A stretch of 36,754 nucleotides of DNA from an uncultured Acidobacteriota bacterium (GTDB taxonomy: Bacteria > Acidobacteriota > UBA6911 > CAINFC01): the NCBI GenBank assembly GCA_903847975.1, contig CAINFC010000090.1, positions 1-36,754 on the forward strand. The letters are read 5' to 3'. Under the pieces are notes generated by a model that searched no databases, was not told the origin of the DNA, and was given only the letters and a program-made list of their open reading frames with translations. Of this stretch, positions 1-12,776 are shown piece by piece. Position 1 is the first letter of the stretch. Each line of letters begins with the position of its first letter. The position numbers and the translations under genes were made by a program.

Positions 1-89
1 TCCCCAACGGAAATTCGAAGATGTGGGACTTTATTGCCGGGTTATCAGGGAATGACAGATTCGCAAAAAAGGAACCCCAAAGGGGTTCC
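1..89. repeat. F3-type composite repeat, left window edge
   Basis: The first 70 bases closely resemble 13922-13991: both read CCCAACGGAA, then GGACTTT(T/A)TTGCCGGG, then a CGCAAAAA segment. The inverted arms around GGACTTT and GCAAAAA can pair. At 71-89 follows a GGAACCCC-AAA-GGGGTTCC palindrome, also found in variant form at 13778, 14097 and 36709. The window therefore begins inside an interspersed repeat. No gene is seen before 236. Confidence 0.7.
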
Positions 90-105
90 ATACTTTTTGC
101 CGGGC

Positions 106-198
106 CTTCTTCTTTCTTCCTTCCTGATCTTCTCCTCTTCCTGTGAAATGATTGAGCGCACAGGAAGCAGGGAAGACCGGGAAGGACAGCGAAAGGCT
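106..198 (+). repeat. F1 palindromic repeat, copy 1
   Basis: A pyrimidine-rich arm (CTTCTTTCTTCC, then TTCCTGATCTTCTCCTCTTC) is followed by a short loop and a purine-rich arm (CACAGGAAGCAGGGAAGACC), so the element folds into a long imperfect hairpin. It lies just past the stop of the minus-strand beta-helix gene, so it could help end that transcript. Related copies are at 4382, 18373, 22830 (inverted) and 28609. Confidence 0.75.
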
Positions 199-235
199 CC
201 GGCGCCAGGAGATCGTGACTCCTGGCCGGTTCCCC

Positions 236-3200
236 TTATCGCAGGACCACCGGGAGCATGACGCGCAGGCTGAAAGGAGCATAACTCGGCACCGGCACCT
301 TGAATTCGACGCCGCCGATCAGCTTGGTTCCCACAAATCCTTCGACGGAAGCGCGGGCCACGGTTCCCTGCGGCACCGGGCCGGAGGGGGCGATCAGTAC
401 TTTGACCTCGCGCTCCTCGCCGTGCTTCATGTTGGACAATGTCTGGGGGGTCAACGTGACCGACCAGTTATCCGGCAGGCCCGTGCGCCGCACACGGAGC
501 ACTACATTGGATCCGTCCGCTTCCGTGTTGCCGACGCGGATGGCGCTTTCCACCGCCCCGGCCAGGGCCAGGTTCGCCGAGGAGGCAGCCTGCGAGCGGA
601 TTCCCCCGCCGCTGATCTGCTGGGAAAAGGACGGCTCGGGATTGGCCAGCAGATTGCCGAGATCCCGGCAGTTGACCACCGAATCGGTGAATTCGGCGCG
701 GGTACCAATGGCCTTGCTGGCCGGATCGGCGTTGATCATCTCCTGTTTGATCCAGGCAATGTCCGCATCTGTGGCTCCGATCGCCCGGTATCGGGCTTCC
801 TGGTCCGCACTGAATCCGGTCGATTTTAAAGCGTTCTGGACCTCCACCACGTCGGCAACCGTGGGCAGCACCTGATAGGGATAAACTGCCAGCCAGGTGT
901 CCAAAGCCGCGGCGTAGCGCTGAAGAGCTTTTCCCAGCTCTTTCTGGTAGTGAAGGTAGGCGGCGTTCTGCTGTGCCATCCAGATGGTGTCCTCTGCCTG
1001 CGCTGCTCCGGCATAGCGATCGTCCGAAAGCAGCAGGGCCCGGGTGATGGCCAGCCGGTCCGCCATGGCATCCATCAGGGTATTGAAGGCTGCGGCCTGT
1101 TCGGCGGTAAATTCGTCATCGCCCGCCTTGAATACGGTTACGGCGGGCTTTACCGGAACGGCAATCACCGTGTAATCCGCGCGCGGCGGATCTTTTTTCA
1201 TGGAATTTTCCTGGGAGTGAGTCACGTCCAGCATGTCCCGGTAATCCCGCCACGACTTTTTGCTCTGCTCCTTTTTGTTGTCGCTGGACGTCTGGGTTCC
1301 GTACTGCCGGACATTGACTTTCTTCTTTTCCTTGTTCAGATTTTCATCCACCCGTGGCTTGTTGTTAATCGGGGTCATCGGGGAAGGGTTGGTATTGGTA
1401 TTGGCCTGCTGGGCGGCCTGTCCGGCCGGAGCAGCGGTGGCAGAGGACCGGCCCCCGGCGATGCCGGCCGTCCAGCTGTATTCGAAGCGGAAGCAGAAGT
1501 GCCCCTCGAAGCCGGGGGTGTAGTCGGCAACCAGGGTCACGGAGCTGTTGGCGGCGATGGACTGCTTTTCCCATTGCGCGATATAGGGCCCCGTAGTCAG
1601 GCCGATGCCGGACTGGGCGACAAACAGCAGGCCGTTAATCTGCACCGGCTGGTTCGACGGATTGCGCACCGTGACCCTTACCTTGGCAGCCACGTTGCGC
1701 AGGAGCGGCTTCGGGCTCCAGTCGATATCGGCGGAAGTATAGGGGGAGGAGCTGTTCAGTCCGGGATCGCCGGACGCGGAATAGGGAGTGAAGGTGATGA
1801 TGGTGGAGGCTTCGCGGACCTGTTCGCAGGGATCCGTGGTCGGAGCCACACCGGCCCGGACGGTGGTCTCGCCGGCCGTGGTGGACCGGACGGCGATCAT
1901 GGCCTTGCCAAGCAGATCGGTGTAGGCGCCGGAAGTCACCGTCGCATTGGCGGCGTCCGCCAGGATCTGCCGTCCGGCCACCGGCCTGCCAGAGCCATCC
2001 AGCAGCGTGGCGGTGATGGCGGAGGTAACCACGCCGTCGGCCGGGACGTACCACCGGTCGGGCTGCAGGGTGAGGGTCAGTACGGAGCCCGGCGTCAGCA
2101 CCCCCGGGGTGCCGGAACTGTTGGAAAAGGGCTGAAACTCGACTCCCTCGGAAACCCAGCTGCCCGTGCCTTGAGAGTTGCAGGAGGTGGTGGGCCCGCT
2201 GGCCGAGCCCCACCAGTTGTTCGGGGCGGAAACCAGGTAGCCGGTCGGATAACGGTTGAGAATTCCGTACCGCGAGTTGAGGACGATCTGGCTGGATCGG
2301 ACCGAAACCATGTCGCCTCCCATGCTGGTAACGATGCCATTGGACCCGCTCTCCCGGATGGTGCTCCGGGAGATGTTTGCCTGCCCCCAGAAAGCGGTGA
2401 TGCTTCCGGCGTTTTCATTCCCCTTGCCGCCGTACTCCACGACGACATTGTCCAGGACAGAGCCCAGGCTGGGCTCCGCTTCGAATCCCTCGAAGTTGAT
2501 GGCGCCCCAGTAGCCGCGGGTCCTGGTATACCGCTCCGCGCTGGTGAAGAGGATCGGCAAGGCTGTGACTCCGGTGGAAGCGGGCCTGCCTGCAGCCAGC
2601 AGCCGGCCGTGCACCTGCAATCCACACCCCTGGCCGAACCGGATTTCCGTACCCGGATCGATGGTCAGGGTAGCTCCGTACTGGATCTCCACATCCCCGA
2701 GCAGCACATAAGGCAAGCCGCTGTATGTCCAGGTGGCATCGGTGCTGATGGCGCCCATGTCGAAGGCCACGGCATTGTAATCGAAGTCGGTCTGCGAACC
2801 GCCGTTGCCCGAGGCGGTCAGCCCGACCAGGGTAGGATTCCCGTTGGCAAAGCGGAAGTGGTAGGCCCAGCTGCCATTGTTGTTCGAATGGCAGTCTGAA
2901 AGACTCGCCCCGGAATTGTGCCAGGCATAAAAGCCGGCGCCGGCGCAGTTGGCTATGGTCACATGGCGCAGTGTCGGGCTGGCCCACTCCGCGTAAATGC
3001 CGTTGTTGGCATAGTAGATGTTGGCGTATTCGATGATCGACCCGGTCAGCATCCGGTCCAGGGTCCCGCTGAAGCGGATGTGGCTCCAGGCATAGGCCGG
3101 CGGGACAGGGATGTCCAGGGCGGTGAAGGTGATCGGCTGCAGGGATGTTCCGATGGCCAGCAGAATCCCTCCGTCCTCGACGGCGAGTTCACTTCCGGTG

Positions 3201-4030
3201 AATTTGACCGTGACGCCCGGATCGATGGAAAGCGTCCCGCCGTTGCCCACCACCAGCCCGGCCAGGATATAGTAAGGAACGCCGCTGCCCGGCACTTCCC
3301 ATCGTACGGCGTTCCGGATGGTGCCGCCGCCGACACCGATCGCATTGTTCCGGCCTCCGTAGTGGCCGGTCATGGACAGGTTGGAAAAGGAGGAGTCCAC
3401 GGAGGGCTCTCCGAGGTATATGGGGTAATCGTAGTCCGCCACTCCGTTGTCGATGAACGAGGTAGCGGAAACCGCGACCGATCCGCCGGTGTCGACGTAA
3501 ATACCCTGGGCCATACTTTTCTGAATGATGGAATTGCTGATGGTCACGCTGGCGTACTTGACCCGTATATTGGAGTTGTTGTTGGGATAGCCGCCGTATT
3601 CCACCGTGACATAGTCTAGGATTGATCCGGTGCTGATTGCCGTGTCCGAGCCGTAAAAATAAAGGGACAGCCAGTTTCCCTTGCTCTTGGTTTCCGCATT
3701 GCTGGTGAAGGTGATCCGGGAGGCGCTCGTACCCTGAGCCAGCAGCCTTCCCTGGACGACAAGTTCGCTGGCCGTGCCGTCGAACTGAACCACCACCCCG
3801 GGCTGAATAGTCAGGGTAACGCCCGCTCCCACCGTAACCGTGCCGGAAAGGACGTAGGGATTCCCGCCCGTGGTCCAGAGCTGATTGCTGGAAATGGTCC
3901 CGGTTACGCCGGTGGCCATCGCCGAGGATATGCAGAAAAGTCCCCACAGAAGCAGGAATATGGCGGACATGATCCTACAATGTGTGGTAAGTTCCAAACG
4001 CCGCGGCTGGGGTCGGATATCGATTATCAT
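236..4030 (-). CDS. Secreted right-handed beta-helix protein with bacterial Ig-like domain (surface protein)
   Basis: 1264 residues. I chose the ATG at 4030 because GGAAGGAGAG lies just upstream; an in-frame ATG at 4060 lacks such a site. A hydrophobic segment (MSAIFLLLWGLFCI, about residues 21-40) ends in an AMA-like signal-peptidase site. Residues about 40-630 hold repeating turns of the type 'V..G..LTI.PGV.V.F' and 'S.I.Y..V.YGG', typical of pectate-lyase-like parallel beta-helices, closing with the family's NNWWG...SGP element. Residues about 650-750 resemble a Big_1/invasin-type Ig domain (YVPADGVVTS...DGSGRPV). A second beta domain follows, then a lysine-rich linker (about 880-960), a helical region and a final beta domain ending LPVVLR. 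I infer an exported structural or adhesive protein; no catalytic residues are apparent, so enzymatic activity is unproven. It is a single gene with its own promoter at 4207-4236. Confidence 0.85.
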   Translation of the reverse strand: MIIDIRPQPRRLELTTHCRIMSAIFLLLWGLFCISSAMATGVTGTISSNQLWTTGGNPYVLSGTVTVGAGVTLTIQPGVVVQFDGTASELVVQGRLLAQGTSASRITFTSNAETKSKGNWLSLYFYGSDTAISTGSILDYVTVEYGGYPNNNSNIRVKYASVTISNSIIQKSMAQGIYVDTGGSVAVSATSFIDNGVADYDYPIYLGEPSVDSSFSNLSMTGHYGGRNNAIGVGGGTIRNAVRWEVPGSGVPYYILAGLVVGNGGTLSIDPGVTVKFTGSELAVEDGGILLAIGTSLQPITFTALDIPVPPAYAWSHIRFSGTLDRMLTGSIIEYANIYYANNGIYAEWASPTLRHVTIANCAGAGFYAWHNSGASLSDCHSNNNGSWAYHFRFANGNPTLVGLTASGNGGSQTDFDYNAVAFDMGAISTDATWTYSGLPYVLLGDVEIQYGATLTIDPGTEIRFGQGCGLQVHGRLLAAGRPASTGVTALPILFTSAERYTRTRGYWGAINFEGFEAEPSLGSVLDNVVVEYGGKGNENAGSITAFWGQANISRSTIRESGSNGIVTSMGGDMVSVRSSQIVLNSRYGILNRYPTGYLVSAPNNWWGSASGPTTSCNSQGTGSWVSEGVEFQPFSNSSGTPGVLTPGSVLTLTLQPDRWYVPADGVVTSAITATLLDGSGRPVAGRQILADAANATVTSGAYTDLLGKAMIAVRSTTAGETTVRAGVAPTTDPCEQVREASTIITFTPYSASGDPGLNSSSPYTSADIDWSPKPLLRNVAAKVRVTVRNPSNQPVQINGLLFVAQSGIGLTTGPYIAQWEKQSIAANSSVTLVADYTPGFEGHFCFRFEYSWTAGIAGGRSSATAAPAGQAAQQANTNTNPSPMTPINNKPRVDENLNKEKKKVNVRQYGTQTSSDNKKEQSKKSWRDYRDMLDVTHSQENSMKKDPPRADYTVIAVPVKPAVTVFKAGDDEFTAEQAAAFNTLMDAMADRLAITRALLLSDDRYAGAAQAEDTIWMAQQNAAYLHYQKELGKALQRYAAALDTWLAVYPYQVLPTVADVVEVQNALKSTGFSADQEARYRAIGATDADIAWIKQEMINADPASKAIGTRAEFTDSVVNCRDLGNLLANPEPSFSQQISGGGIRSQAASSANLALAGAVESAIRVGNTEADGSNVVLRVRRTGLPDNWSVTLTPQTLSNMKHGEEREVKVLIAPSGPVPQGTVARASVEGFVGTKLIGGVEFKVPVPSYAPFSLRVMLPVVLR

Positions 4031-4206
4031 TGCTTTCTCTCCTTCCTTGCCAACATACATGCTGGTGGCATCGGTTCACGCCAAAACAGAGAATCCTTAA
4101 GCGGGGACCGGCATGCCGGCTCGGATCGGCAATCCCGGAGGATTGCTGCCGGCGAAATCTTTTTATGCTTTCTCCAGTAAAATCTCCCACTTACGGAATG
4201 GGCAAA
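4031..4206 (-). other. Long 5' leader of the beta-helix gene
   Basis: About 170 nt separate the predicted transcription start (near 4200) from the ATG at 4030. Read on the minus strand it holds a 7-bp hairpin (GCAATCC-TCCG-GGATTGC) and a perfect 12-base palindrome (CCGGCATGCCGG). I looked for the conserved cores of cyclic-di-GMP riboswitches because a diguanylate cyclase is encoded nearby and did not find them. No ORF is convincing here. A regulatory leader is possible but not shown. Confidence 0.3.
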
Positions 4207-4236
4207 ATTGTAAATGCTTTGCCGAAGGAATGTCAA
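4207..4236 (-). promoter_or_regulatory. Sigma-70-like promoter of the beta-helix gene
   Basis: On the minus strand TTGACA (4231-4236) is followed after 18 bp by TACAAT (4207-4212). The -35 is a perfect match and the -10 differs at one base. It points at the 236-4030 gene, with an expected start near 4200. Confidence 0.7.
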
Positions 4237-4381
4237 TAGGGGTCCACACGGAAGAACGATCTCATTGGTGTTTGGGCAGGTCGCCGCAAAGCGCAGGCGG
4301 TGCACAGCACAACGACACCGCTATTTGCCGCCGGGCATCCCGCCCCGGAAGTTGTTGCATACTATCCGCGGTGACAAGCTC

Positions 4382-4516
4382 GTAAAAAGTCCCTCTTCTC
4401 TTCCGAAATACACGGATAGTTTCTTTCTTTCTTTCTTCCTTCCTGAGCTTCCCGTCTTGCTGTGAAAAGATTAGGGCTCACAGGATGAAAGGAAGAGCGG
4501 GAAGAAATGCGGGGAG
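4382..4516 (+). repeat. F1 palindromic repeat, copy 2
   Basis: A long copy starting GTAAAAAGTCCCTCTTC, with the pyrimidine arm TTTCTTTCTTCCTTCCTGAG, the loop GTGAAAAGATTAGGGCT, and the purine arm CACAGGATGAAAGGAAGAGC. It lies between the 3' end of ycaQ (minus strand, ending 4555) and the beta-helix gene's promoter. Nothing else is recognised in 4237-4554. Confidence 0.75.
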
Positions 4517-4554
4517 TCTGTCACCCCGGGAAACGGGGACTTTGGGCGAGATTA

Positions 4555-5778
4555 TCAGCGGCGACCGGCTTCCGGTGCCGCAGAAAGGCGCAGGGCGGTT
4601 CCATAACGGGAAAGGGCATGCCCGACCGCAGCGCGATCCTCCCTCCGGACTGCTTTTCCCATCGGGTCCTCGAAGTGCAAGGCCAGGGTGCGGAGGATCC
4701 CCTGCTTTCGCTCCGCTTTCAGATCCACGCGGGCCACCAGCCGCTCACCGGCCAGGACCGGCATGCAGTAGTAGCCGTAGCGGCGCCGGGCGGCAGGTTT
4801 GAAAATTTCCAGCACCTGGTCAAATCCGAACAGTTCGGCCACCCGCCCGCGATCCCAAAGCAGGGGGTCGAAGGGAGAAAGCAGCGTGCCCTGTTCCCTT
4901 CGGGGGCGCACGCGCCGCAGGCGCTCGGCCAGTTTCAGGTGGTGCGGCAGGATCCAGCCCGGCGTCCGTTTCCCTCCGCCAACCGCCAGAGCGCAGGGGG
5001 CGATGAGCCCTTTTTCCTCCATGTCCCGGAGCAGGGCATTCCTTTCCGCCGGCCCCAGCGACAGCCTCCAGGTGCGGGCCAGGGTGCCCGCGGTTGCCCA
5101 TCCGTGGCCCTGAAGCGCCAGCTGCAGGAGCCTTTCCAGTGCCTCCCTTTTCGGTACCGGACGACTTCTCCAGGCTTCATCGATGACCCGCTCGGTCAGG
5201 TCATACGTGCGCTGAAACCGCCGCCTCTCGCGGATGGCCAGCTTCCCGGAGGACCAGAGTGCCGTAGCCACACGCTTGGCCAGCTTCAGGTCCCACCAGC
5301 CACGGCTGCCGCGGCCTTCCATGTCGACCGACCGGAGCGGTCCGTCATCGCGGATGCGCCGGAGCAGATCGGCCGCCACCCTGGGATGCTCGCCGACCAG
5401 GTCGCCCCACCAGGGGTGGTGCCGGAACTCCTTGCGGCGGAAATCGAAAAGGGGATACATCTCCAGCGGGATCCAGCAGACCTCATGGCCCCAGTATTCG
5501 AAAAGCGGCTGGCCCGGCTGAAGCAGCTCTTCGGCCAGCATGGGGTCAAAGTCCGGGCCCAGGCGGGAAAGGAGTACGATAGCGTGGCTGCGGGCTCCGG
5601 CAATGGAAACGGTATCCAGCTGCAGATAGCCGAACCGGCCGATTACCGCATGGGCGGCCTGTCGTGCGGCAACCTCCGATGTGGCGTCGGGTCGCGGAAA
5701 GCCGGCCCAATCCGGCTTGAGCAGCCCGGCGCAGCAGAGTGCCAGGCGTCGGGCGGCAGGAATGTCGATCGTTTCCAT
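4555..5778 (-). CDS. ycaQ: YcaQ/AlkX-type winged-helix DNA glycosylase
   Basis: 407 residues, matching the usual length (about 400) of the HTH_42 (AlkZ/YcaQ) family. Members remove alkylated bases and unhook nitrogen-mustard-type interstrand crosslinks. The family's catalytic motif near the N-terminus reads Q53-L54-D55 in YLQLDTVS, followed by ARSHAIVLLSRLG. The Q-x-D form is that of YcaQ/AlkX proteins, whereas AlkZ proteins carry Q-x-Q. Other family-like stretches are FEYWGHEVCWIP, HPWWGD and SPFDPLLWDR. I chose the ATG at 5778 (METIDIP) because homology-like sequence begins there; the frame stays open upstream only because it overlaps the tgt fusion. The ribosome site is weak (GAGA). It starts 22 bp after the stop of the tgt fusion, so the two are probably co-transcribed. 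Confidence 0.85.
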   Translation of the reverse strand: METIDIPAARRLALCCAGLLKPDWAGFPRPDATSEVAARQAAHAVIGRFGYLQLDTVSIAGARSHAIVLLSRLGPDFDPMLAEELLQPGQPLFEYWGHEVCWIPLEMYPLFDFRRKEFRHHPWWGDLVGEHPRVAADLLRRIRDDGPLRSVDMEGRGSRGWWDLKLAKRVATALWSSGKLAIRERRRFQRTYDLTERVIDEAWRSRPVPKREALERLLQLALQGHGWATAGTLARTWRLSLGPAERNALLRDMEEKGLIAPCALAVGGGKRTPGWILPHHLKLAERLRRVRPRREQGTLLSPFDPLLWDRGRVAELFGFDQVLEIFKPAARRRYGYYCMPVLAGERLVARVDLKAERKQGILRTLALHFEDPMGKAVRREDRAAVGHALSRYGTALRLSAAPEAGRR

Positions 5779-5800
5779 GGCGATGTCTCGAAAAAAGAGA

Positions 5801-7873
5801 TTAGGGGTGAGAGGCAGGGGCGATCGCCGGACCGTCCGGGCCGCAGGCGGTCCGAAGCGGTTGGAATTGGGCGTGGCCTCGAACCCGGCGGACGATTTCT
5901 TCTGCCTCTTCCGGAGATCTTCCCAGTGCGGAGCGGGTATGACTTCGTTCGAAGCGGGCCAGCCAGTCGCGCCCCAGCAGAGCCAGGGGCCGGCCGGGTG
6001 TTCCGGGGGAGCAGGCGGCGATGGTGGTTTCGCTCTTCGGCCCGGTCGGGCAGCCCGCGGCGACAAAAAAGCCGGCAGCCAGCAGGACGCTCCGGACCCG
6101 TGTGGCCGCGGAATAGGTGAAGAGGCACGTATCGGGCCCCCGGGCGCGGCGGAATACCTGTTCCAGGACCGGCAGGCTCCAGAGAGCCGGGTCGGTCTGG
6201 AAGGAAAAGGGATCATAGAAAATACAGTCCGGCGGATCGGCGGTCTCCATTTCGCACTGAAAATCGCCCTGGCGAAGGACCCACTCGCAGCCGAGGGCGG
6301 AGGAAAGCCAGCACCCCTCGCGGAGCACGGCCGCCGGCGCCCCATGGCGCAGATGGGGGAAGAGCGAATTGTGGCGCAGAGACAAGCGGAGGGAGTCCAG
6401 GTCTTTTTCGAAGCTGATCAGTTTCAGCCGGACGCCGGGGGCTGCCCCGCCCCGGACTTCCTTCCATTTCATCAGGGTAGCCATGGCGTTGGTGGCCGCA
6501 CCCAGCCCGACGTCCCAGATCACCAGATCGGTCCTCCCGGGCTCAGCCGAGCGCATCCCCAGGTCGGCCTGTTCGGCATAAAGCGCCCGGGCTTCCACCT
6601 GGGGGTCGTTGACCGAGTGCATCCACTCGCCGGAAGGCTTGTGGCGGATGCGGTGGCTGCCGTCGCGGGCCTGCACGATTTCATACTCCCCCAGCTCCAT
6701 GGCCTGCCGGCGCAATCGGGGCATGGGGGGGCGCGGAGGATTCTCCTCGTCGGTCCGTTTCAGCTCCTCCTGCTGGCGGCGGTGGAAGGAGGTAAAGCCC
6801 CCCAGCAGAATCTGTTCCCTCATACGGCGCATCAGGTCGTAATAGAAAGTCAGATTGTGAAACCCTACCAGGCTGGCTCCCAGAAACTCGCCGGACTTGA
6901 TCAGGTGGTGAAGGTAGGCCCGGGAGTAATGGCGGCAGGTAGGGCAGCTGCAGGCTTCGTCCAGGGGCAGTCCGGACATCCGGTATACCGACCGCCGGAG
7001 ATGAAGGCGGCCACGGGAGGTAAATGCGGTTCCCTGCTGGCCCAGGGCGCCCGGGATGATGCAGTCAAACATGTCCATGCCGCGGTGCACCGCTTCGAGG
7101 AGGTCCAGCGGCGTTCCCACCCCCATGAGGTAACGGGGGCAGTCTTCCGGCAGAAGTCCGGCCGTCAATGCCGTGATATCCTTTCTTTGCTCTTCGGACT
7201 CACCGACCGCCAGCCCGCCAATGGCGTATCCGTCGAATGGCAGGCTGGTGATCTGGGCGGCGCTGGTTTTCCTCAGCCGGGGGCTGCATCCGCCCTGGAC
7301 AATTCCCATCAGGGCCTGGTCCGAATCTCCTCGCGCTGCCAGGCTGCGTTCCGCCCAGCGGGCGGTTCTTTCCACCGCCTGCCCGCAGAGCGATTCCTCG
7401 GTTCGGGCGGAAACGCAGTGGTCCAGAGCCATCATGATATCGCTGCCGATCGCTTTTTGGGTGGCGATGCTGGTTTCCGGGCTAAGGCGGATTTCCCGTC
7501 CGTCTATATAGCTTTGGAAGCGGGCTTCCTCCGTGCCGATTCTGCATTTTTCCGCCAGGGAAAAGAGCTGAAACCCTCCGGAATCGGTGAGCACGGACCG
7601 GCTCCAGTGCATGAAGCGGTGTATGCCGCCGATGGCCTGGAACACCTCCGGGCCCGGCCGGAGCAGCAGGTGGTAGGTGTTGGCCAGCAGTACCGGAAAG
7701 CCGACCTGCTCCACGTTCCGGGTCAGCTGATTCCGCAGGGCGGCGAAGGTGGCCACGGGCATGAAAACCGGGGTTTCCACCCGGTCGCGCCGGGTGGCGA
7801 ATGTGCCGGCGCGAGCCGACCCGCCCGGGTCTCTGGCCTCCAGGACGAAAGGAAGACGGCGGTCCGTGGTCAT
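5801..7873 (-). CDS. tgt: Fusion of tRNA-guanine(34) transglycosylase with MnmC-like (mnm5U34) methyltransferase
   Basis: 690 residues; stand-alone bacterial Tgt is about 375. Residues 1 to about 380 are Tgt, which exchanges G34 for the queuosine precursor. The general-base Asp97 lies in LTDSGGFQ, the nucleophile Asp270 in MDMFDC, and the zinc ligands are Cys308, Cys310, Cys313 and His339. The usual PTRxxRNG after the nucleophile reads PGALGQQG here. From about residue 440 a SAM-binding fold begins (IWDVGLGAATNA, about 451-462), followed by CIFYDPFSFQTDPALW (about 549-565) and FTYSAATRVRSVLLAAGF. These match the methyltransferase half of MnmC (PF05430-type), which makes mnm5s2U34; the FAD oxidase half of MnmC is absent. 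A 50-residue proline/charged linker joins the halves. There is no frameshift, so the fusion looks real. The start at 7873 has GAGGA upstream. Confidence 0.88.
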   Translation of the reverse strand: MTTDRRLPFVLEARDPGGSARAGTFATRRDRVETPVFMPVATFAALRNQLTRNVEQVGFPVLLANTYHLLLRPGPEVFQAIGGIHRFMHWSRSVLTDSGGFQLFSLAEKCRIGTEEARFQSYIDGREIRLSPETSIATQKAIGSDIMMALDHCVSARTEESLCGQAVERTARWAERSLAARGDSDQALMGIVQGGCSPRLRKTSAAQITSLPFDGYAIGGLAVGESEEQRKDITALTAGLLPEDCPRYLMGVGTPLDLLEAVHRGMDMFDCIIPGALGQQGTAFTSRGRLHLRRSVYRMSGLPLDEACSCPTCRHYSRAYLHHLIKSGEFLGASLVGFHNLTFYYDLMRRMREQILLGGFTSFHRRQQEELKRTDEENPPRPPMPRLRRQAMELGEYEIVQARDGSHRIRHKPSGEWMHSVNDPQVEARALYAEQADLGMRSAEPGRTDLVIWDVGLGAATNAMATLMKWKEVRGGAAPGVRLKLISFEKDLDSLRLSLRHNSLFPHLRHGAPAAVLREGCWLSSALGCEWVLRQGDFQCEMETADPPDCIFYDPFSFQTDPALWSLPVLEQVFRRARGPDTCLFTYSAATRVRSVLLAAGFFVAAGCPTGPKSETTIAACSPGTPGRPLALLGRDWLARFERSHTRSALGRSPEEAEEIVRRVRGHAQFQPLRTACGPDGPAIAPASHP

Positions 7874-7901
7874 GGGGAATCGATTCCTCTAAAAGCCGGA
7901 A

Positions 7902-7907
7902 ATCATA
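7902..7907 (-). promoter_or_regulatory. Possible -10 element for tgt-ycaQ
   Basis: TATGAT on the minus strand, about 30 nt upstream of the tgt start codon. I see no convincing -35 at 16-18 bp, so this is a weak call. Confidence 0.25.
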
Positions 7908-7954
7908 CCCCAAGAAAGGCCGTTTTCGCCATTCGAAACAGCGGATTAGAGGGG

Positions 7955-7983
7955 TTGTTGCCCGGGTTCCGCTGTGCTATTCT
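7955..7983 (+). promoter_or_regulatory. Sigma-70-like promoter of the histidine kinase operon
   Basis: TTGTTG (7955-7960), a 17-bp spacer, then TATTCT (7978-7983) on the plus strand in the divergent tgt/kinase region. The predicted leader is about 135 nt. No other gene fits in 7874-8126. Confidence 0.5.
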
Positions 7984-8126
7984 TATGAAATGATGTGCAG
8001 AGCACGCGCTCAGTTATTATGGAGAGATTTCTGCCGGAGAAATGACGGAGCCGCCGAACCCGTTCCTGGACCTGACTTGTCTGCCGACAGCCCTCCAAGC
8101 CGTTACCGCAAGAGTCGGAGTACGGC

Positions 8127-12716
<4,590 letters not shown>

Positions 12717-12776
12717 CGGCGGTAACAAAATTAGACGGCATGATTTTCTAGGATTGGTTTTTCACAGAGGGGGTTT

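Noticed and set aside
950-2899. Long open frame (649 codons) on the plus strand opposite the beta-helix gene
   Set aside because: The minus-strand frame has a signal peptide, domain motifs and a ribosome site; this one gives low-complexity Gly/Arg/Pro protein, as expected antisense to a GC-rich gene.
4031-4206. Cyclic-di-GMP riboswitch upstream of the beta-helix gene
   Set aside because: Hairpins are present, but the conserved GEMM core strings are not.
5681-7993. 770-codon plus-strand frame opposite the tgt fusion
   Set aside because: No recognisable domain; the opposite strand carries all Tgt and methyltransferase motifs.
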